This document shows, in pieces, positions 15,373 through 24,887 of a stretch of DNA of 38,010 nt (position 1 is its first letter; each line of letters begins with the position of its first letter). The position numbers and the translations under genes were made by a program. Location: NCBI GenBank assembly GCA_016744995.1, contig JADGDG010000001.1, positions 1 through 38,010 of the forward strand. Direction: 5' to 3'. Under the pieces are notes generated by a model. That model did not search any database and had not been told where the DNA came from. It was given only the letters and a program-made list of their open reading frames with translations. This stretch comes from Gammaproteobacteria bacterium (GTDB lineage Bacteria > Pseudomonadota > Gammaproteobacteria > GRL18).

Positions 15373-17043
15373 TTATATACTCTCTAATAAAGTACACTGT
15401 GAACCCTTACAAGTTCGGAGGTACTGAATCATATTATCAAAAAGCTCACTAATAAAACCAGGTAATAAGATACTCTGTAATTGGTATGGATCGCTATTCA
15501 TTTCATAGAATTCCGCATGTGTCTGTTGTGACAGATCGGACTGGTTGGCATATGTTGAAATATAAACATAATTCTGCACATCGTGGATTCTGCGTACGGA
15601 AAAAGAAGTAGGTGATTCAAACTTGAACAAACTGGGTAAAAACCAACGTTCCACTAAAAAGAATTTTCTATGCCAGTCGGTATCTTCCGGATTTGTCATA
15701 AGTGGAAGGAAGCTTACTCCATCTGTTTCATAGGGGGGAACCACTCCTGCATAATCAGCAATCGTTGGAGCCAAATCATTATTTAGAACAACCTTGGAAG
15801 ATTGAACGGACGTTTGTCCTCCAGGAGCTCTCACCACCAGAGGAACCTGGATAGATTCATCATAAGCCAGTTCTTTACCTATCATCCGATGCTCTCCGTA
15901 CAACCAGCCATTATCAGAAGTAAAAATAAAAATAGTATTTGACAACATGTTGCTTTGTTCAAGCTCTGTAACAATACTACCAATTAAATCATCCACAGCT
16001 ATCATCGAAGCCAGCATGGATTTATATTGCTTATTCAACTCCTCCCTATCTGGCCCACCGCGGTATGCAAGTGCATCAGCAACACAATGCGGTTCAAATG
16101 ATACAGCAATCTCTTCCGGCGGAAGTGGTCTGGGGCAGCCTGGTTTGTCCGAGACATCATCTTCATCATAAGATGGCTTCATAATCAGATCAGGTAATTC
16201 GTCATTCTCAGGTATCTCATCAATCAAATATTCATGTCTCATTGCAGGACGTATGGTTGCGCCCAACCCATCTCTGGGATCATTTCCAACCAGAAATTCT
16301 AGCGGGTTGACGACTTCCAGATGTGGCGCCAAAGGTGCCACAACAAGAAAGATTGGCGGTAAATTATCAGCTGCACGGCGAATAAAATCAACAGCTCGCT
16401 CTGCCAGAATATCAGACTGGTAATCAGATTCTTCTGAGCCATAAGCAGTAACAATACCATTTTGATTAATCAGGTAGTCATAAACTTTATAAGTGGTCGG
16501 ATCAATAAGACCATTCCACTCAGACCAGCCTGGGGGAATATAGGTCTGAGGATCATCCACAAACTCAGGCGCTGAAGCACCATAACCATTCAAATATTTG
16601 CCCACATATCCGGTATGATAACCCGCATCCATTAGCCAGGTTGCAATAGTCGACTCATTTTTCCCTGGCTGTTCATTTGTAGCTAACCAGCCAGGCCAGG
16701 TAATGCCAGCCTTAAGAGGATGATTACCTATATTAGAATAAACACCATGGTTATGTGAATATTGCCCGGTTAAAAATGTTGCCCTGGATGGACAACACTG
16801 TGAATTAGTGATAAAGCTGTTCTGGAAATCCACACCCTGATCAATGACACTCAATTTAAGGTTCGGCATCCATTCGCCCTGCACCAATGCATCAAATGCA
16901 TCTTTACTTAAATCATCCACCATCACCACGACAATATTAGGAGATGCCGATAACAGAACTGGAAAACCCGATAGAAGAATAAGTAAATAAAATACTATCC
17001 GTCGCAAGCTTACCGCATAACTATGAGAATTCAATATACACAT
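15373..17043 (-). CDS. Secreted sulfatase (arylsulfatase / GlcNAc-6-sulfatase type)
   Basis: A 556-residue type I sulfatase. After a basic-hydrophobic signal peptide (about residues 1-33) comes NIVVVMVDDLSKD with metal ligands D43 and D44. The signature CCPSRATFLTG follows, in which C83 (C-x-P-S-R) would be oxidised to formylglycine, then later FTSDNGWLYGEHRM with the second Asp/Asn metal pair. GGAGAG sits 5-6 bases before the ATG. It would hydrolyse sulfate esters outside the cytoplasm. The overall form resembles N-acetylglucosamine-6-sulfatase/heparan-type enzymes. A formylglycine-generating enzyme must exist elsewhere in the genome. Its presence beside glycosyltransferases and, 9 kb away, a sulfotransferase is notable. 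Confidence 0.9.
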   Translation of the reverse strand: MCILNSHSYAVSLRRIVFYLLILLSGFPVLLSASPNIVVVMVDDLSKDAFDALVQGEWMPNLKLSVIDQGVDFQNSFITNSQCCPSRATFLTGQYSHNHGVYSNIGNHPLKAGITWPGWLATNEQPGKNESTIATWLMDAGYHTGYVGKYLNGYGASAPEFVDDPQTYIPPGWSEWNGLIDPTTYKVYDYLINQNGIVTAYGSEESDYQSDILAERAVDFIRRAADNLPPIFLVVAPLAPHLEVVNPLEFLVGNDPRDGLGATIRPAMRHEYLIDEIPENDELPDLIMKPSYDEDDVSDKPGCPRPLPPEEIAVSFEPHCVADALAYRGGPDREELNKQYKSMLASMIAVDDLIGSIVTELEQSNMLSNTIFIFTSDNGWLYGEHRMIGKELAYDESIQVPLVVRAPGGQTSVQSSKVVLNNDLAPTIADYAGVVPPYETDGVSFLPLMTNPEDTDWHRKFFLVERWFLPSLFKFESPTSFSVRRIHDVQNYVYISTYANQSDLSQQTHAEFYEMNSDPYQLQSILLPGFISELFDNMIQYLRTCKGSQCTLLESI

Positions 17044-17073
17044 ATTTGCTCTCCATTTTTAAGAAAGGATAAA

Positions 17074-18123
17074 CTAAGAAGGTACACCATATATTCGATA
17101 TGCATCATTCACACCACGTAAAAAATGATAATAGAAATAGGCACGATATATTTGCCTGTTCATTAAACCTTCAATAAACCGACTTTTTTCAGCTCGGTTG
17201 ATTAAGGGACCCCAGACAAATTTGGCCGTTACATCATTGAGAATCATACGCTGAATGAAAGTTCTGAACAAATGCCAGATGATGTTCCCTTCTTTACCTT
17301 CAAAAGTGTTATCCATTTTAAGTACACGGGAGTAATCTCGATAAGTTTTGCGATTAAGAACATGAAAATAGACAACTAATTCCGGCGCTGGCACAAATTG
17401 CCTGAATTCATCAAAATTGAGCCCACGTTCATACCAGCGTTGAATCGCCTGTTCAACGGTATATTCGTGGTAATGCTCTGCCATTGCACCAGCCAGGTAA
17501 TGCAGATTCATGCCATTTTGTGACAGGCGGTAGCCAACTTCCAGATCCTCAAAAGCAACAGGTCCACCACGTCCACTATGCTCCTTAAATAAGCCATGTT
17601 CTACCATAAATTCACGTTTACAAGACACATTGCAGGCCCAGAACATATAAAACGGCAGCTCATCACTTCCGTCCAACAACCAGAAGCGAAATGGATCCCA
17701 TTTTCTCATTAGTGCACTATTTCTTAGCTCAGGCGACTGCAAAACCTTACCGAGTGCGGCGTGTTCTAAGCCTGGATGATTTCGATGAAATTGAATATGC
17801 TGGCCAATTGCTTCAGGCGACATAAACACATCATCGGTCATAATCATTAACAAGGGGGATTGTGCTTCACGAATACCACGATTTTGTGTATAACCAGGCC
17901 CTTTATTTTCATTATTACGAAGAAAAGTAATTTTATAAGGCATTTTCGGAGTTAATTGTGCAACAACTTCAGGGGTATTATCGGGTGAAGCATCATCCAC
18001 AATGATCAACTCAAAACGAGAAAAATCAATATCCTGTTTTGCCAGATGATCCAAAGTTTTTACAATTGTTTCTTCCCGATTATACGTTGCCATTACAATA
18101 CTTAGCTCAAACGCTTCTGCCAT
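17074..18123 (-). CDS. GT2 family glycosyltransferase (sister group C)
   Basis: A 349-residue GT2 enzyme with LSIVMATYNREET, IVDDASPDNT, GPGYTQNRGI, MIMTDDV (DXD-equivalent), VLQSPEL, KWDPFR, EHGLF, GRGGPVAFEDLEVGYRL and YERGLNFDEF. These blocks are nearly the same as in the plus-strand genes at 5254 and 6387, including the GRGGP insert shared with 5254. AGGA precedes the ATG. It lies between its weaker paralogue upstream and the sulfatase downstream. Cytoplasmic, repeat-unit assembly inferred. Confidence 0.9.
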   Translation of the reverse strand: MAEAFELSIVMATYNREETIVKTLDHLAKQDIDFSRFELIIVDDASPDNTPEVVAQLTPKMPYKITFLRNNENKGPGYTQNRGIREAQSPLLMIMTDDVFMSPEAIGQHIQFHRNHPGLEHAALGKVLQSPELRNSALMRKWDPFRFWLLDGSDELPFYMFWACNVSCKREFMVEHGLFKEHSGRGGPVAFEDLEVGYRLSQNGMNLHYLAGAMAEHYHEYTVEQAIQRWYERGLNFDEFRQFVPAPELVVYFHVLNRKTYRDYSRVLKMDNTFEGKEGNIIWHLFRTFIQRMILNDVTAKFVWGPLINRAEKSRFIEGLMNRQIYRAYFYYHFLRGVNDAYRIYGVPS

Positions 18124-18200
18124 TTATACAATTCCTATTGTCATAAAATTTAATGCTGTTCTTACTGTCTCACCTGAATGTACTGGCTTATATAGGGTAT

Positions 18201-19190
18201 TCATATATGAATTTCTTGTGTATTCCAGGGGATATTATTCTTAAAATCCCGCAGACCTTGTTGAAAATAATATGAAGCCATTTTTCCGGCCAATATTGGT
18301 ATCACTGGTGCAAGAAAATGTAATTTCTCTGCCGCTTTGATAGTCGGAATAATTAGCATTGTGACAGTAAAATGATTAAACAAAAAATTTCGAACTATTT
18401 TTTTAATACGGGAATACACAAAGACCCCAAGTCCATCAGATAGCTTAACCTGACCAATTTTTAAGTGAACCCAGCAGTCCTCCATATGATCGGCAAAATA
18501 GTGCCAATTGTATCCTTCCATATATGCCCGACGTGCTACACTATTCAATGTTGCCTGATGATGATGAAAGCCCAAAGCCTTATGGTTTATGATGAGCTTC
18601 ATGCCATTATCTGTCAGCCTGTAACCAAGTTCAATATCTTCCTGAGCTGCAGGCGGCCAGTTTAAAAACATGCCGTGCTTTATCATAAACACTCTTTTAA
18701 AAGACATATTACTGACAAAAAAACCTTTGTGCTGTAATTCTTTCATTTCACCTGAAAAAAGCGCATTAACCAGCTTGTCCCAACTTTGCTGAAAGATCGT
18801 TTGCGGCAGTTCTTTTGATTGCACAAGTTTACCGACAACCACAACATTATCAGCCTCATTGTGTTTGTGGGTATTCACATGCTCCTGAATAAAATCAGGG
18901 CTGGCAAGAATATCTGCAGCCATCATAATAACCAGGCCATCATCACAGGCTCGAATCCCTTGATTATGAGCTTCAGCAGCTCCCTGATGCTTATTTTTTA
19001 ATATCACAATTTTATAGGTCATTTTATGGCGAATGGATTCAACCATTTCGAGCAAACCGTCACTCGAACCATCATCGGATAAAATGACTTTGAATTTTGA
19101 AGTCGGGTAGGTTTGTTGTGCAAGGCGATCAAGTACCTTATTCAATACTTCCTTGTTATTGAACGTGCTGATTTCAATACAAACGTTCAT
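18201..19190 (-). CDS. GT2 family glycosyltransferase (sister group D, divergent)
   Basis: A 329-residue GT2 enzyme. It has SDDGSSDG, AAEAHNQGI, MMAADI, LVQSKELPQT, HGMF, AAQEDIELGYRL and AYMEGYNWHYF. It shares the block order of the other three sister enzymes but is the most divergent: the usual GPGYTQN is AAEAHNQ, and WDP is WDK. The LADD-type metal site is AAD, with one acid replaced, so metal use or activity may differ. Its ATG overlaps the stop of the upstream gene as ATGA (19190-19187), implying coupled translation. Confidence 0.88.
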   Translation of the reverse strand: MNVCIEISTFNNKEVLNKVLDRLAQQTYPTSKFKVILSDDGSSDGLLEMVESIRHKMTYKIVILKNKHQGAAEAHNQGIRACDDGLVIMMAADILASPDFIQEHVNTHKHNEADNVVVVGKLVQSKELPQTIFQQSWDKLVNALFSGEMKELQHKGFFVSNMSFKRVFMIKHGMFLNWPPAAQEDIELGYRLTDNGMKLIINHKALGFHHHQATLNSVARRAYMEGYNWHYFADHMEDCWVHLKIGQVKLSDGLGVFVYSRIKKIVRNFLFNHFTVTMLIIPTIKAAEKLHFLAPVIPILAGKMASYYFQQGLRDFKNNIPWNTQEIHI

Positions 19191-20710
19191 AACAGCTTTG
19201 ATTCTCCAGATCGTCCCACTTCAGATATCTGAGATGATGAACCAAAATCAGCTACAGCCTCTTGCAGGCTAACATTACTTCTATAAGCTTCTGGAAGATC
19301 GATGTAAGCTGTTTTAACTCCTTTTAATAAAGTTTTTATCATATTTACAACACCTTTGAAGGTATTGTTTTTCTGTAGAAACCCTTTTCCTGAGTCATCA
19401 ATCATAAGGGTATATCTTGCAGCCATAATAGTGTAAATATGTGGTTTACCTATCTCCGTGATGATCAGATCATCACGTTGTTTGAAAAAAAGTTTCAGCA
19501 GTTGAACCGCTTCTTTTCTAAAATAAGGGTAGTTTGTATTAAAATCCTGCCTTAGCCCAGGTAAATCAGACTGTATATATTTCCATTGAGGTTGAGAAAA
19601 AAATTGAGGCAAAACTGTCTGAACATTATTCCGTTGTTCATCATTACTCAGGTTGACAACAATATTAGGGTTATTCGGCAAGAGATTTTCAAGGGTCATG
19701 CAAATCTCTTCAATTGTTAATATTTCGGGTATGCTGCCCGCACCATTCATGCCACGCCGGTTAAAATCACCAACAAGAAAATCCTTAATAGCTTCATCAA
19801 AGGCCCTACAGAAATATCCTCGCATAGTCAGGTGTTCCATAGCACCTTTAAAATAAGTCTTCAATACCAGGTGCCTGGCCCCAGCAAGCGAACCATCAGG
19901 ATTATGCCTAATATTAAAAAGTAAACCGCCTCGAAGATCATCATAGAGCACGACAGGTGCACTAAGATTGCGCTGAGTATTAGCCCAGTCTCTATGCCAG
20001 ACTCGTGACTTAAAATGGCCACAGACCTTTGAACCACTTTGAATGACTCTCTGACACCAATCAGTATCCCCCCAGTAAACCCAGAATCGCTCGTCCCATA
20101 ATCCCACATCTTCACAGACACTGGTCCTGATGAGCAGTGAGCAGGCAGCAATTAGTTCAACATTATTAACAACTTTGTTATCTGAACAGCCTGTTTTGAC
20201 AAGGGAAACTCCGCCTTTATTCCAATCTATATGCAGGCCTGTTGCAACCACTCGGTCTCTATTGTCAGGATCATAAACAGTGGAACCTAAAATTCCTATG
20301 GATGGGTCTAACTGCATTGACTGTATCAAGTGTATTAATGTATCGGCCTCTGCCTCAGCATCACTATCCAACAGCCAGATGTATTCGTATTTTTGCTCAT
20401 TTGCCAGCGCATTCCGCATACCTGTATTAAAACCTGCTGATGTCCCAAGATTTTCCTTGCTGCACGTTAGACGAACTTCAGGAAATTCTTGCGTAACGCG
20501 CGCAACAGTATCATCAGCAGATGCATTATCCACCAAATAAATATCAAAGAGTTCACCAGGGTAGTTCAGTTCTCTTAAACGAGATAATAGAAATAATAGG
20601 GGTTCACAACGATTATAAGTAACAGAGACAATGGCTACAGCCGGCAGTGTAATTTCTCCTGAAACGGATATTTTTACTGGTGCTTCAAGCTCTTGACTGA
20701 AATTGCTCAT
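19187..20710 (-). CDS. Large GT2 glycosyltransferase with extra C-terminal domain
   Basis: A 507-residue protein. Residues about 24-300 are a GT2 domain of the rhamnosyl/galactofuranosyl type: SVTYNRCEPL, LVDNASADDT, ENLGTSAGFNTG, LLDSDAEA with DXD at 115-117, and WDERFWVYWGDTDWCQRV. The remaining ~200 residues (about 305-507) have no recognised motif, contain alternating hydrophobic segments, and are longer than usual for the family. This part may be a partner-binding or acceptor-specificity domain. AGGGA precedes the ATG. Coupled by ATGA to the next GT2 gene. Confidence 0.85.
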   Translation of the reverse strand: MSNFSQELEAPVKISVSGEITLPAVAIVSVTYNRCEPLLFLLSRLRELNYPGELFDIYLVDNASADDTVARVTQEFPEVRLTCSKENLGTSAGFNTGMRNALANEQKYEYIWLLDSDAEAEADTLIHLIQSMQLDPSIGILGSTVYDPDNRDRVVATGLHIDWNKGGVSLVKTGCSDNKVVNNVELIAACSLLIRTSVCEDVGLWDERFWVYWGDTDWCQRVIQSGSKVCGHFKSRVWHRDWANTQRNLSAPVVLYDDLRGGLLFNIRHNPDGSLAGARHLVLKTYFKGAMEHLTMRGYFCRAFDEAIKDFLVGDFNRRGMNGAGSIPEILTIEEICMTLENLLPNNPNIVVNLSNDEQRNNVQTVLPQFFSQPQWKYIQSDLPGLRQDFNTNYPYFRKEAVQLLKLFFKQRDDLIITEIGKPHIYTIMAARYTLMIDDSGKGFLQKNNTFKGVVNMIKTLLKGVKTAYIDLPEAYRSNVSLQEAVADFGSSSQISEVGRSGESKLL

Positions 20711-20760
20711 TGTTTTCCCTGAACATATATCATTTTTTTATACTGATTTTGGATAGATAA

Positions 20761-21687
20761 CTAATCCCTGTAATAATCAATGACTTCATCAATTCTTTCT
20801 ATTATCTCAAAACTTGGCTTATAACCAAGCTCATTTGATATATGATCTATTCCAGCTATCGAATATCTCAATTCACCAGAGTGTTGTTCCACATGATAGG
20901 GCTTAATATCAGGATTAATTTTTTTGCACAGAATATCAGCAATCTCATTTACTGAAGTTGCTTTACTCGTTCCAACATTATATATCCCATGTGAAACACT
21001 GGATTGCATTGCCAATACATTCGCAGAAACAATGTCATCAACATGAACAAAGTCTCGCTTTTGTTCTCCATCCCCATAAATCATTGGCTGCTCATTCTGA
21101 AGTAATTTGCGTATAAATATTGTAATAACACCGACATAAGGGGTAAAGGTCTGTCCCTTCCCGTAAGTATTAAAATAGCGCAGCACAATGCAATCTATCC
21201 CGGCTTGTTGGGCCAGCTGCAAACAATATTTTTCTGCTGCAAGTTTTGCAATTCCATAAGGCGCAATCGGTTCAGGTGTATAATTTTCTGCAATAGGGTC
21301 TGGAGTACGACTGTCTGCATAAACAGCCATGGAAGAGGCAAAAACAATTTTTTTTATGCCACTGTCAGCACAACATTTGAGTAAATTAAGCGTTCCCATG
21401 AAATTAGTATCAGCATCGTCATAAAATTCTTTTAACGATGAGCGGATACTGACACGAGCCGCTTCATGAAATACAATGTCAACACCATCAAGAGCTCGCA
21501 TCATATCGTCCTCGAAGCGAATATCTCCTCTGATAAACACTGCCCCATCAGGAATATTTTCTTCTTTACCCATAGAAAGATCATCAAGAACAGTGACCTG
21601 CATGCCTTGAGCTAACAATTTTTTTGCTAGATGTGAGCCAATAAAACCGGCTCCTCCTGTCACAAGTGCTTTCTTATATTGATTCAT
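20761..21687 (-). CDS. Nucleotide-sugar epimerase (GalE/WbpP-like SDR)
   Basis: A 308-residue extended SDR. The NAD loop is TGGAGFIGSH (9-18), VFHEAARVSIR is the GalE-like substrate segment, SSMAVY carries the catalytic serine region, and YGIAK is the Tyr-x3-Lys pair. QKRDFVHVDDI is characteristic of UDP-sugar 4-epimerases. It probably interconverts UDP-sugars for the glycan. It lies 11 bases downstream of the nucleotidyltransferase gene, so both likely supply one donor sugar. AGGA precedes the ATG. The exact sugar cannot be told from sequence. Confidence 0.9.
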   Translation of the reverse strand: MNQYKKALVTGGAGFIGSHLAKKLLAQGMQVTVLDDLSMGKEENIPDGAVFIRGDIRFEDDMMRALDGVDIVFHEAARVSIRSSLKEFYDDADTNFMGTLNLLKCCADSGIKKIVFASSMAVYADSRTPDPIAENYTPEPIAPYGIAKLAAEKYCLQLAQQAGIDCIVLRYFNTYGKGQTFTPYVGVITIFIRKLLQNEQPMIYGDGEQKRDFVHVDDIVSANVLAMQSSVSHGIYNVGTSKATSVNEIADILCKKINPDIKPYHVEQHSGELRYSIAGIDHISNELGYKPSFEIIERIDEVIDYYRD

Positions 21688-21698
21688 AATTGAAAATC

Positions 21699-22655
21699 CT
21701 ACTTTTCCTTAAAATTCCTGCAATCAATTTGATGCTCAGGAGTGACGATGAATTGTTCAATGTCATGTATTGAGGTAACATTCGTACCGCTGAATATTAT
21801 AGAATTGCTGATCTTAATCGGATGTTCAATAAGCACATCATTGCCAACAACCACATTATGCAACTCTGCATCCGGGTGTATTCTGGTCTTATCACCTATC
21901 AGCTGATTTAAACCCCGTCTTTCCAGTTCAAAGAGATTGCAAGTCAATACATCAGAAGGAAATGTCAGGTTGACATCCCATTTAACCACTTCATCAGTAT
22001 AAACAGCTAATCCATCATCAACCATTATCTGAATAGTATCTGTGATCTCATATTCATCACGCATCGCTGTCCTGGGAGTGCGACGTATCGCATCAAAGAC
22101 ATTGAGGTCAAAAAGATAAAGACCACAACCTTTTACTTTCGTTGTAACATACCTGGGTTTTTCTATGACACGTCGAACACTCTTGTCGTCATTAAACAGA
22201 ACAGTAAAATTACGCCGTATTGCCTCCTGATCATGTTCCGTCTTCACAGCAAGAACGGTACTTGCGCCAAGATCATCCATTTTTTTGAGCATTGCTTCAA
22301 TATTTTCTGCCTGGAAAAAAATATCACCCAAAATCAGAAAAAATCGAGAAGAGATGTAAGGTTCTAATTGGCCAACAGCCGCTGCAATGCCCAGCAGCTT
22401 AGTTTGTTCAACATACTTAATTTTCACTCCCAGTGCTTCACCATTGCCAAAAGTCTGAGCTATTTCATGTCCCAGATGTCCGATAACGATTATAATTTCG
22501 GTGATTCCTAATTCCCGAAACATCTCAATTTGATACTGTAATAGGGGCTTATTACAAATTGGTAATGCAGGCTTGGGATAGTTACTACTGAAGGGGTGCA
22601 TACGTGTTCCCTTGCCTGCAGCTAAAATAACTGCAACTGTGTTTTCCATGCTCAT
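21699..22655 (-). CDS. Sugar-phosphate nucleotidyltransferase
   Basis: A 318-residue protein of the glucose-1-phosphate thymidylyl/uridylyl-transferase type. VILAAGKGTRMHPFS (near residues 8-22) followed by YPKPALPICNKPLL is the nucleotide-binding signature, and LILGDIFF carries a metal Asp. Near the C-terminus, NVVVGNDVLIEHPIKISNSIIF resembles hexapeptide (left-handed helix) repeats. It activates a sugar 1-phosphate to an NDP-sugar. The start may be 22655 or the second ATG at 22649; neither has a clear ribosome site. First gene of the long minus-strand run down to 14422. Confidence 0.88.
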   Translation of the reverse strand: MSMENTVAVILAAGKGTRMHPFSSNYPKPALPICNKPLLQYQIEMFRELGITEIIIVIGHLGHEIAQTFGNGEALGVKIKYVEQTKLLGIAAAVGQLEPYISSRFFLILGDIFFQAENIEAMLKKMDDLGASTVLAVKTEHDQEAIRRNFTVLFNDDKSVRRVIEKPRYVTTKVKGCGLYLFDLNVFDAIRRTPRTAMRDEYEITDTIQIMVDDGLAVYTDEVVKWDVNLTFPSDVLTCNLFELERRGLNQLIGDKTRIHPDAELHNVVVGNDVLIEHPIKISNSIIFSGTNVTSIHDIEQFIVTPEHQIDCRNFKEK

Positions 22656-22944
22656 TGATCGATTGCCAAAGTTTTAAGCTCCAGTTCAGATTACTTTATC
22701 TTAATTAGTATGTGGGAAAAATTTTTAATATGAGTCAATAATACTTCAATTAATTCTGAAAATTCAAGCTTCATACCCATATTTCATCCTTAGTATATAA
22801 AAATAATTTTAGCAAGAATGAGCTTTTTTCAGACCCTTCTATTATTAGAAACAGGACTAGGACTTGACGATACCACAACAACTACGTATTCTACCAGATA
22901 TTAGGGAAAATATTATTATTTTAGAATCAAAAGTCTGGGCAAGC
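22656..22944. promoter_or_regulatory. Divergent intergenic region between two glycan operons
   Basis: About 290 AT-rich bases between the minus-strand nucleotidyltransferase run and the plus-strand GT2/PHPT/Wzy run. It must carry promoters for both directions. I see no convincing consensus -35/-10 pair, operator palindrome or terminator. Confidence 0.35.
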
Positions 22945-23856
22945 ATGAATCCTAAATTATCAATTCTAATTGTAACCTGGAACTCCTGGAACGACCTTGA
23001 GCGGTGTTTGAAATCGGTCTATGCCATGGATTTTCCAGTCTATGAAGTTATCGTAGTCGACAATGGTTCAATTGATCATACTGCTGAGAAAGTAGAGCAG
23101 CAATTTCCATTGGTCCAACTAAAAGAAAACCCAACTAACCTGGGCTTACCTCCTGCCGTCAATCAAGGCTTAAAGCTGGCTACAGGGGACTATATCATGC
23201 TCATGGATGTGGACACTGAAATACGCTCAAATTCAGCCTCAATACTGATAGACTTTATGCAGCAGCACGAAGATATTTCCCTTGTTGCACCACGTATTTA
23301 TACACCTGAGGGAGACATTGAGCAAAGCGCAAGAAATCTGCCCTCAATAACCAGTGGTATATTTGGCAGGCAATCCTTTCTTACTCGTCTGTTTCCCAAG
23401 AACCCTTTTACACGGCGTTATCTATTACCTCAGAATTTAAAAAATACAGAACCTTTTAAAGTCGAACAAGTCTCTGCAGCCTGCATGTTTATGCGTAGGA
23501 CACTCATTGACGAGGTGGGACCTATGGATGAAGGCTACCGATGTTACTGGATTGACAGCGACTGGTGCGCTCAACTTAAAGCTGCCGGAAAAACCATTTA
23601 TTGCATTCCCGGTGCATCCATTGTGCACCATGAAAATAACCGAGCCAACAAGAAAAAAAGTCCCTGGCGCATCTGGCATTTTCATACAGGTGCTTTTCGT
23701 CTTTATCGAAAACGTTACACATGGGGTATTTTTGATCCACGCACATTATTTGCGGCAGTCGCTCTCTTTATCAGAGCTGTTTTTCTATTAGCTCTAAATG
23801 CAATGAAAAACGATTCTATCAATGAAACAAATACACCGCATAAAAATACTGTATAA
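22945..23856 (+). CDS. GT2 glycosyltransferase, rhamnosyltransferase-like
   Basis: A 303-residue GT2 enzyme: LSILIVTWNSWNDLERCL, VVDNGSIDHT, NPTNLGLPPAVNQG, MLMDVDTEI (DXD), SAACMFMRRTLIDEVGPMDEGY and YWIDSDWCAQLKAAG. These are the landmarks of WbbL/WcaA-like rhamnosyltransferases. A hydrophobic C-terminal helix (LFAAVALFIRAVFLLAL) suggests membrane contact. I chose ATG 22945 because the family begins right there; an in-frame TTG at 22864 would add 27 unmatched residues. First gene of the run leading to the PHPT and polymerase. Confidence 0.85.
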   Translation: MNPKLSILIVTWNSWNDLERCLKSVYAMDFPVYEVIVVDNGSIDHTAEKVEQQFPLVQLKENPTNLGLPPAVNQGLKLATGDYIMLMDVDTEIRSNSASILIDFMQQHEDISLVAPRIYTPEGDIEQSARNLPSITSGIFGRQSFLTRLFPKNPFTRRYLLPQNLKNTEPFKVEQVSAACMFMRRTLIDEVGPMDEGYRCYWIDSDWCAQLKAAGKTIYCIPGASIVHHENNRANKKKSPWRIWHFHTGAFRLYRKRYTWGIFDPRTLFAAVALFIRAVFLLALNAMKNDSINETNTPHKNTV

Positions 23857-23972
23857 GTTAGATAAACACATATTATTTATAAACCCCATATAATCAATAA
23901 AGCCGATGCGAATAATAAATAAAGTCGTCATTATTTTTAGAAAAATAGTTTTAAGGAAAACACAAGCCTATT

Positions 23973-24845
23973 ATGGAAAAGTCTAATATTGATAAGCCAA
24001 TACCAGGTACATATGAGATAAATTCAAATGAGCACAAGGCTAAAGCTCATGGACACAAGCACAAAATAGAAGATAAACCGGAAAAGCTTATTGCTCTCCC
24101 TTACACTCCATCTCCATCCTCTGAGAATTTAGCATATAAATTTCTGGATACTATTTACCACCTATTTGAAATTTTATTTTCACTCATAGTGCTGATATTA
24201 ACGTCTCCTATTTTTCTCATACTTATAATTCTTATAAAACGTGACAGTCCCGGACCTGTTTTTTTTGTTATGCACCGTGCAGGCCAGAGCAAACTCATAA
24301 AAGGTTATGACTTAATCAATAACGATACAGTTAAGCTCTCCCATGGAGAATTTGAGTCAGACAAGTTATATTGGCTCCCCAAAACAATACCTTTTATAAA
24401 ATTCAGGACAATGTATACCGATTCAGAACAAAGATTTCCAGAATATTACTGGTGGAAATATAATCTTTCTAAAGATGAAATCAGGCAAATGTACTATAAA
24501 CTCGAAGATGATCCACGGCTGACACCTTTTGGTAAATGGCTGCGAAAATCATCACTCGATGAGTTGCCCAATTTTTTCAACATTATCACAGGTGATGTTC
24601 GCCTGGTAGGTCCCAGGCCCGAAGCATTTGAACTTTTAAGGTATTACTCAGAAGATGAAATGCAAAAATTCACCATTAAACCAGGCTTAACCTGTTATTC
24701 AAAAGTATATGGCCGAGGAGAATTAACCGTAGGCGAACAGATAAAATGGGATGTTGAGTACGTAAAAAACCGCACTATCTGGCTTGATATTCAAATAATA
24801 TTTCGCACTATTTTACTGGTACTGACACAACGCGGTGCATTTTGA
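23973..24845 (+). CDS. Initiating sugar-phosphate transferase (PHPT, WcaJ/ExoY class)
   Basis: A 290-residue monotopic phosphoglycosyl transferase that would place the first sugar phosphate on undecaprenyl phosphate. One membrane helix (about 62-88) precedes KRDSPGPVFFVMHRAGQ. The catalytic core includes IKFRTM, LRKSSLDELPNFFNII (catalytic Asp-Glu), GDVRLVGPRPEA and KPGLTCYSKVYGRG. It lacks the extra N-terminal helices of WcaJ/WbaP, so it is the short ExoY-like form. The ~50-residue cytosolic leader is unusual, with a His/Lys-rich stretch HKAKAHGHKHK (21-31). Its family fixes this locus as a lipid-linked glycan pathway. Confidence 0.92.
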   Translation: MEKSNIDKPIPGTYEINSNEHKAKAHGHKHKIEDKPEKLIALPYTPSPSSENLAYKFLDTIYHLFEILFSLIVLILTSPIFLILIILIKRDSPGPVFFVMHRAGQSKLIKGYDLINNDTVKLSHGEFESDKLYWLPKTIPFIKFRTMYTDSEQRFPEYYWWKYNLSKDEIRQMYYKLEDDPRLTPFGKWLRKSSLDELPNFFNIITGDVRLVGPRPEAFELLRYYSEDEMQKFTIKPGLTCYSKVYGRGELTVGEQIKWDVEYVKNRTIWLDIQIIFRTILLVLTQRGAF

Positions 24846-24887
24846 TATTTAAACAGCAAAATAAATCCAGAAAATGAAATAATAATA

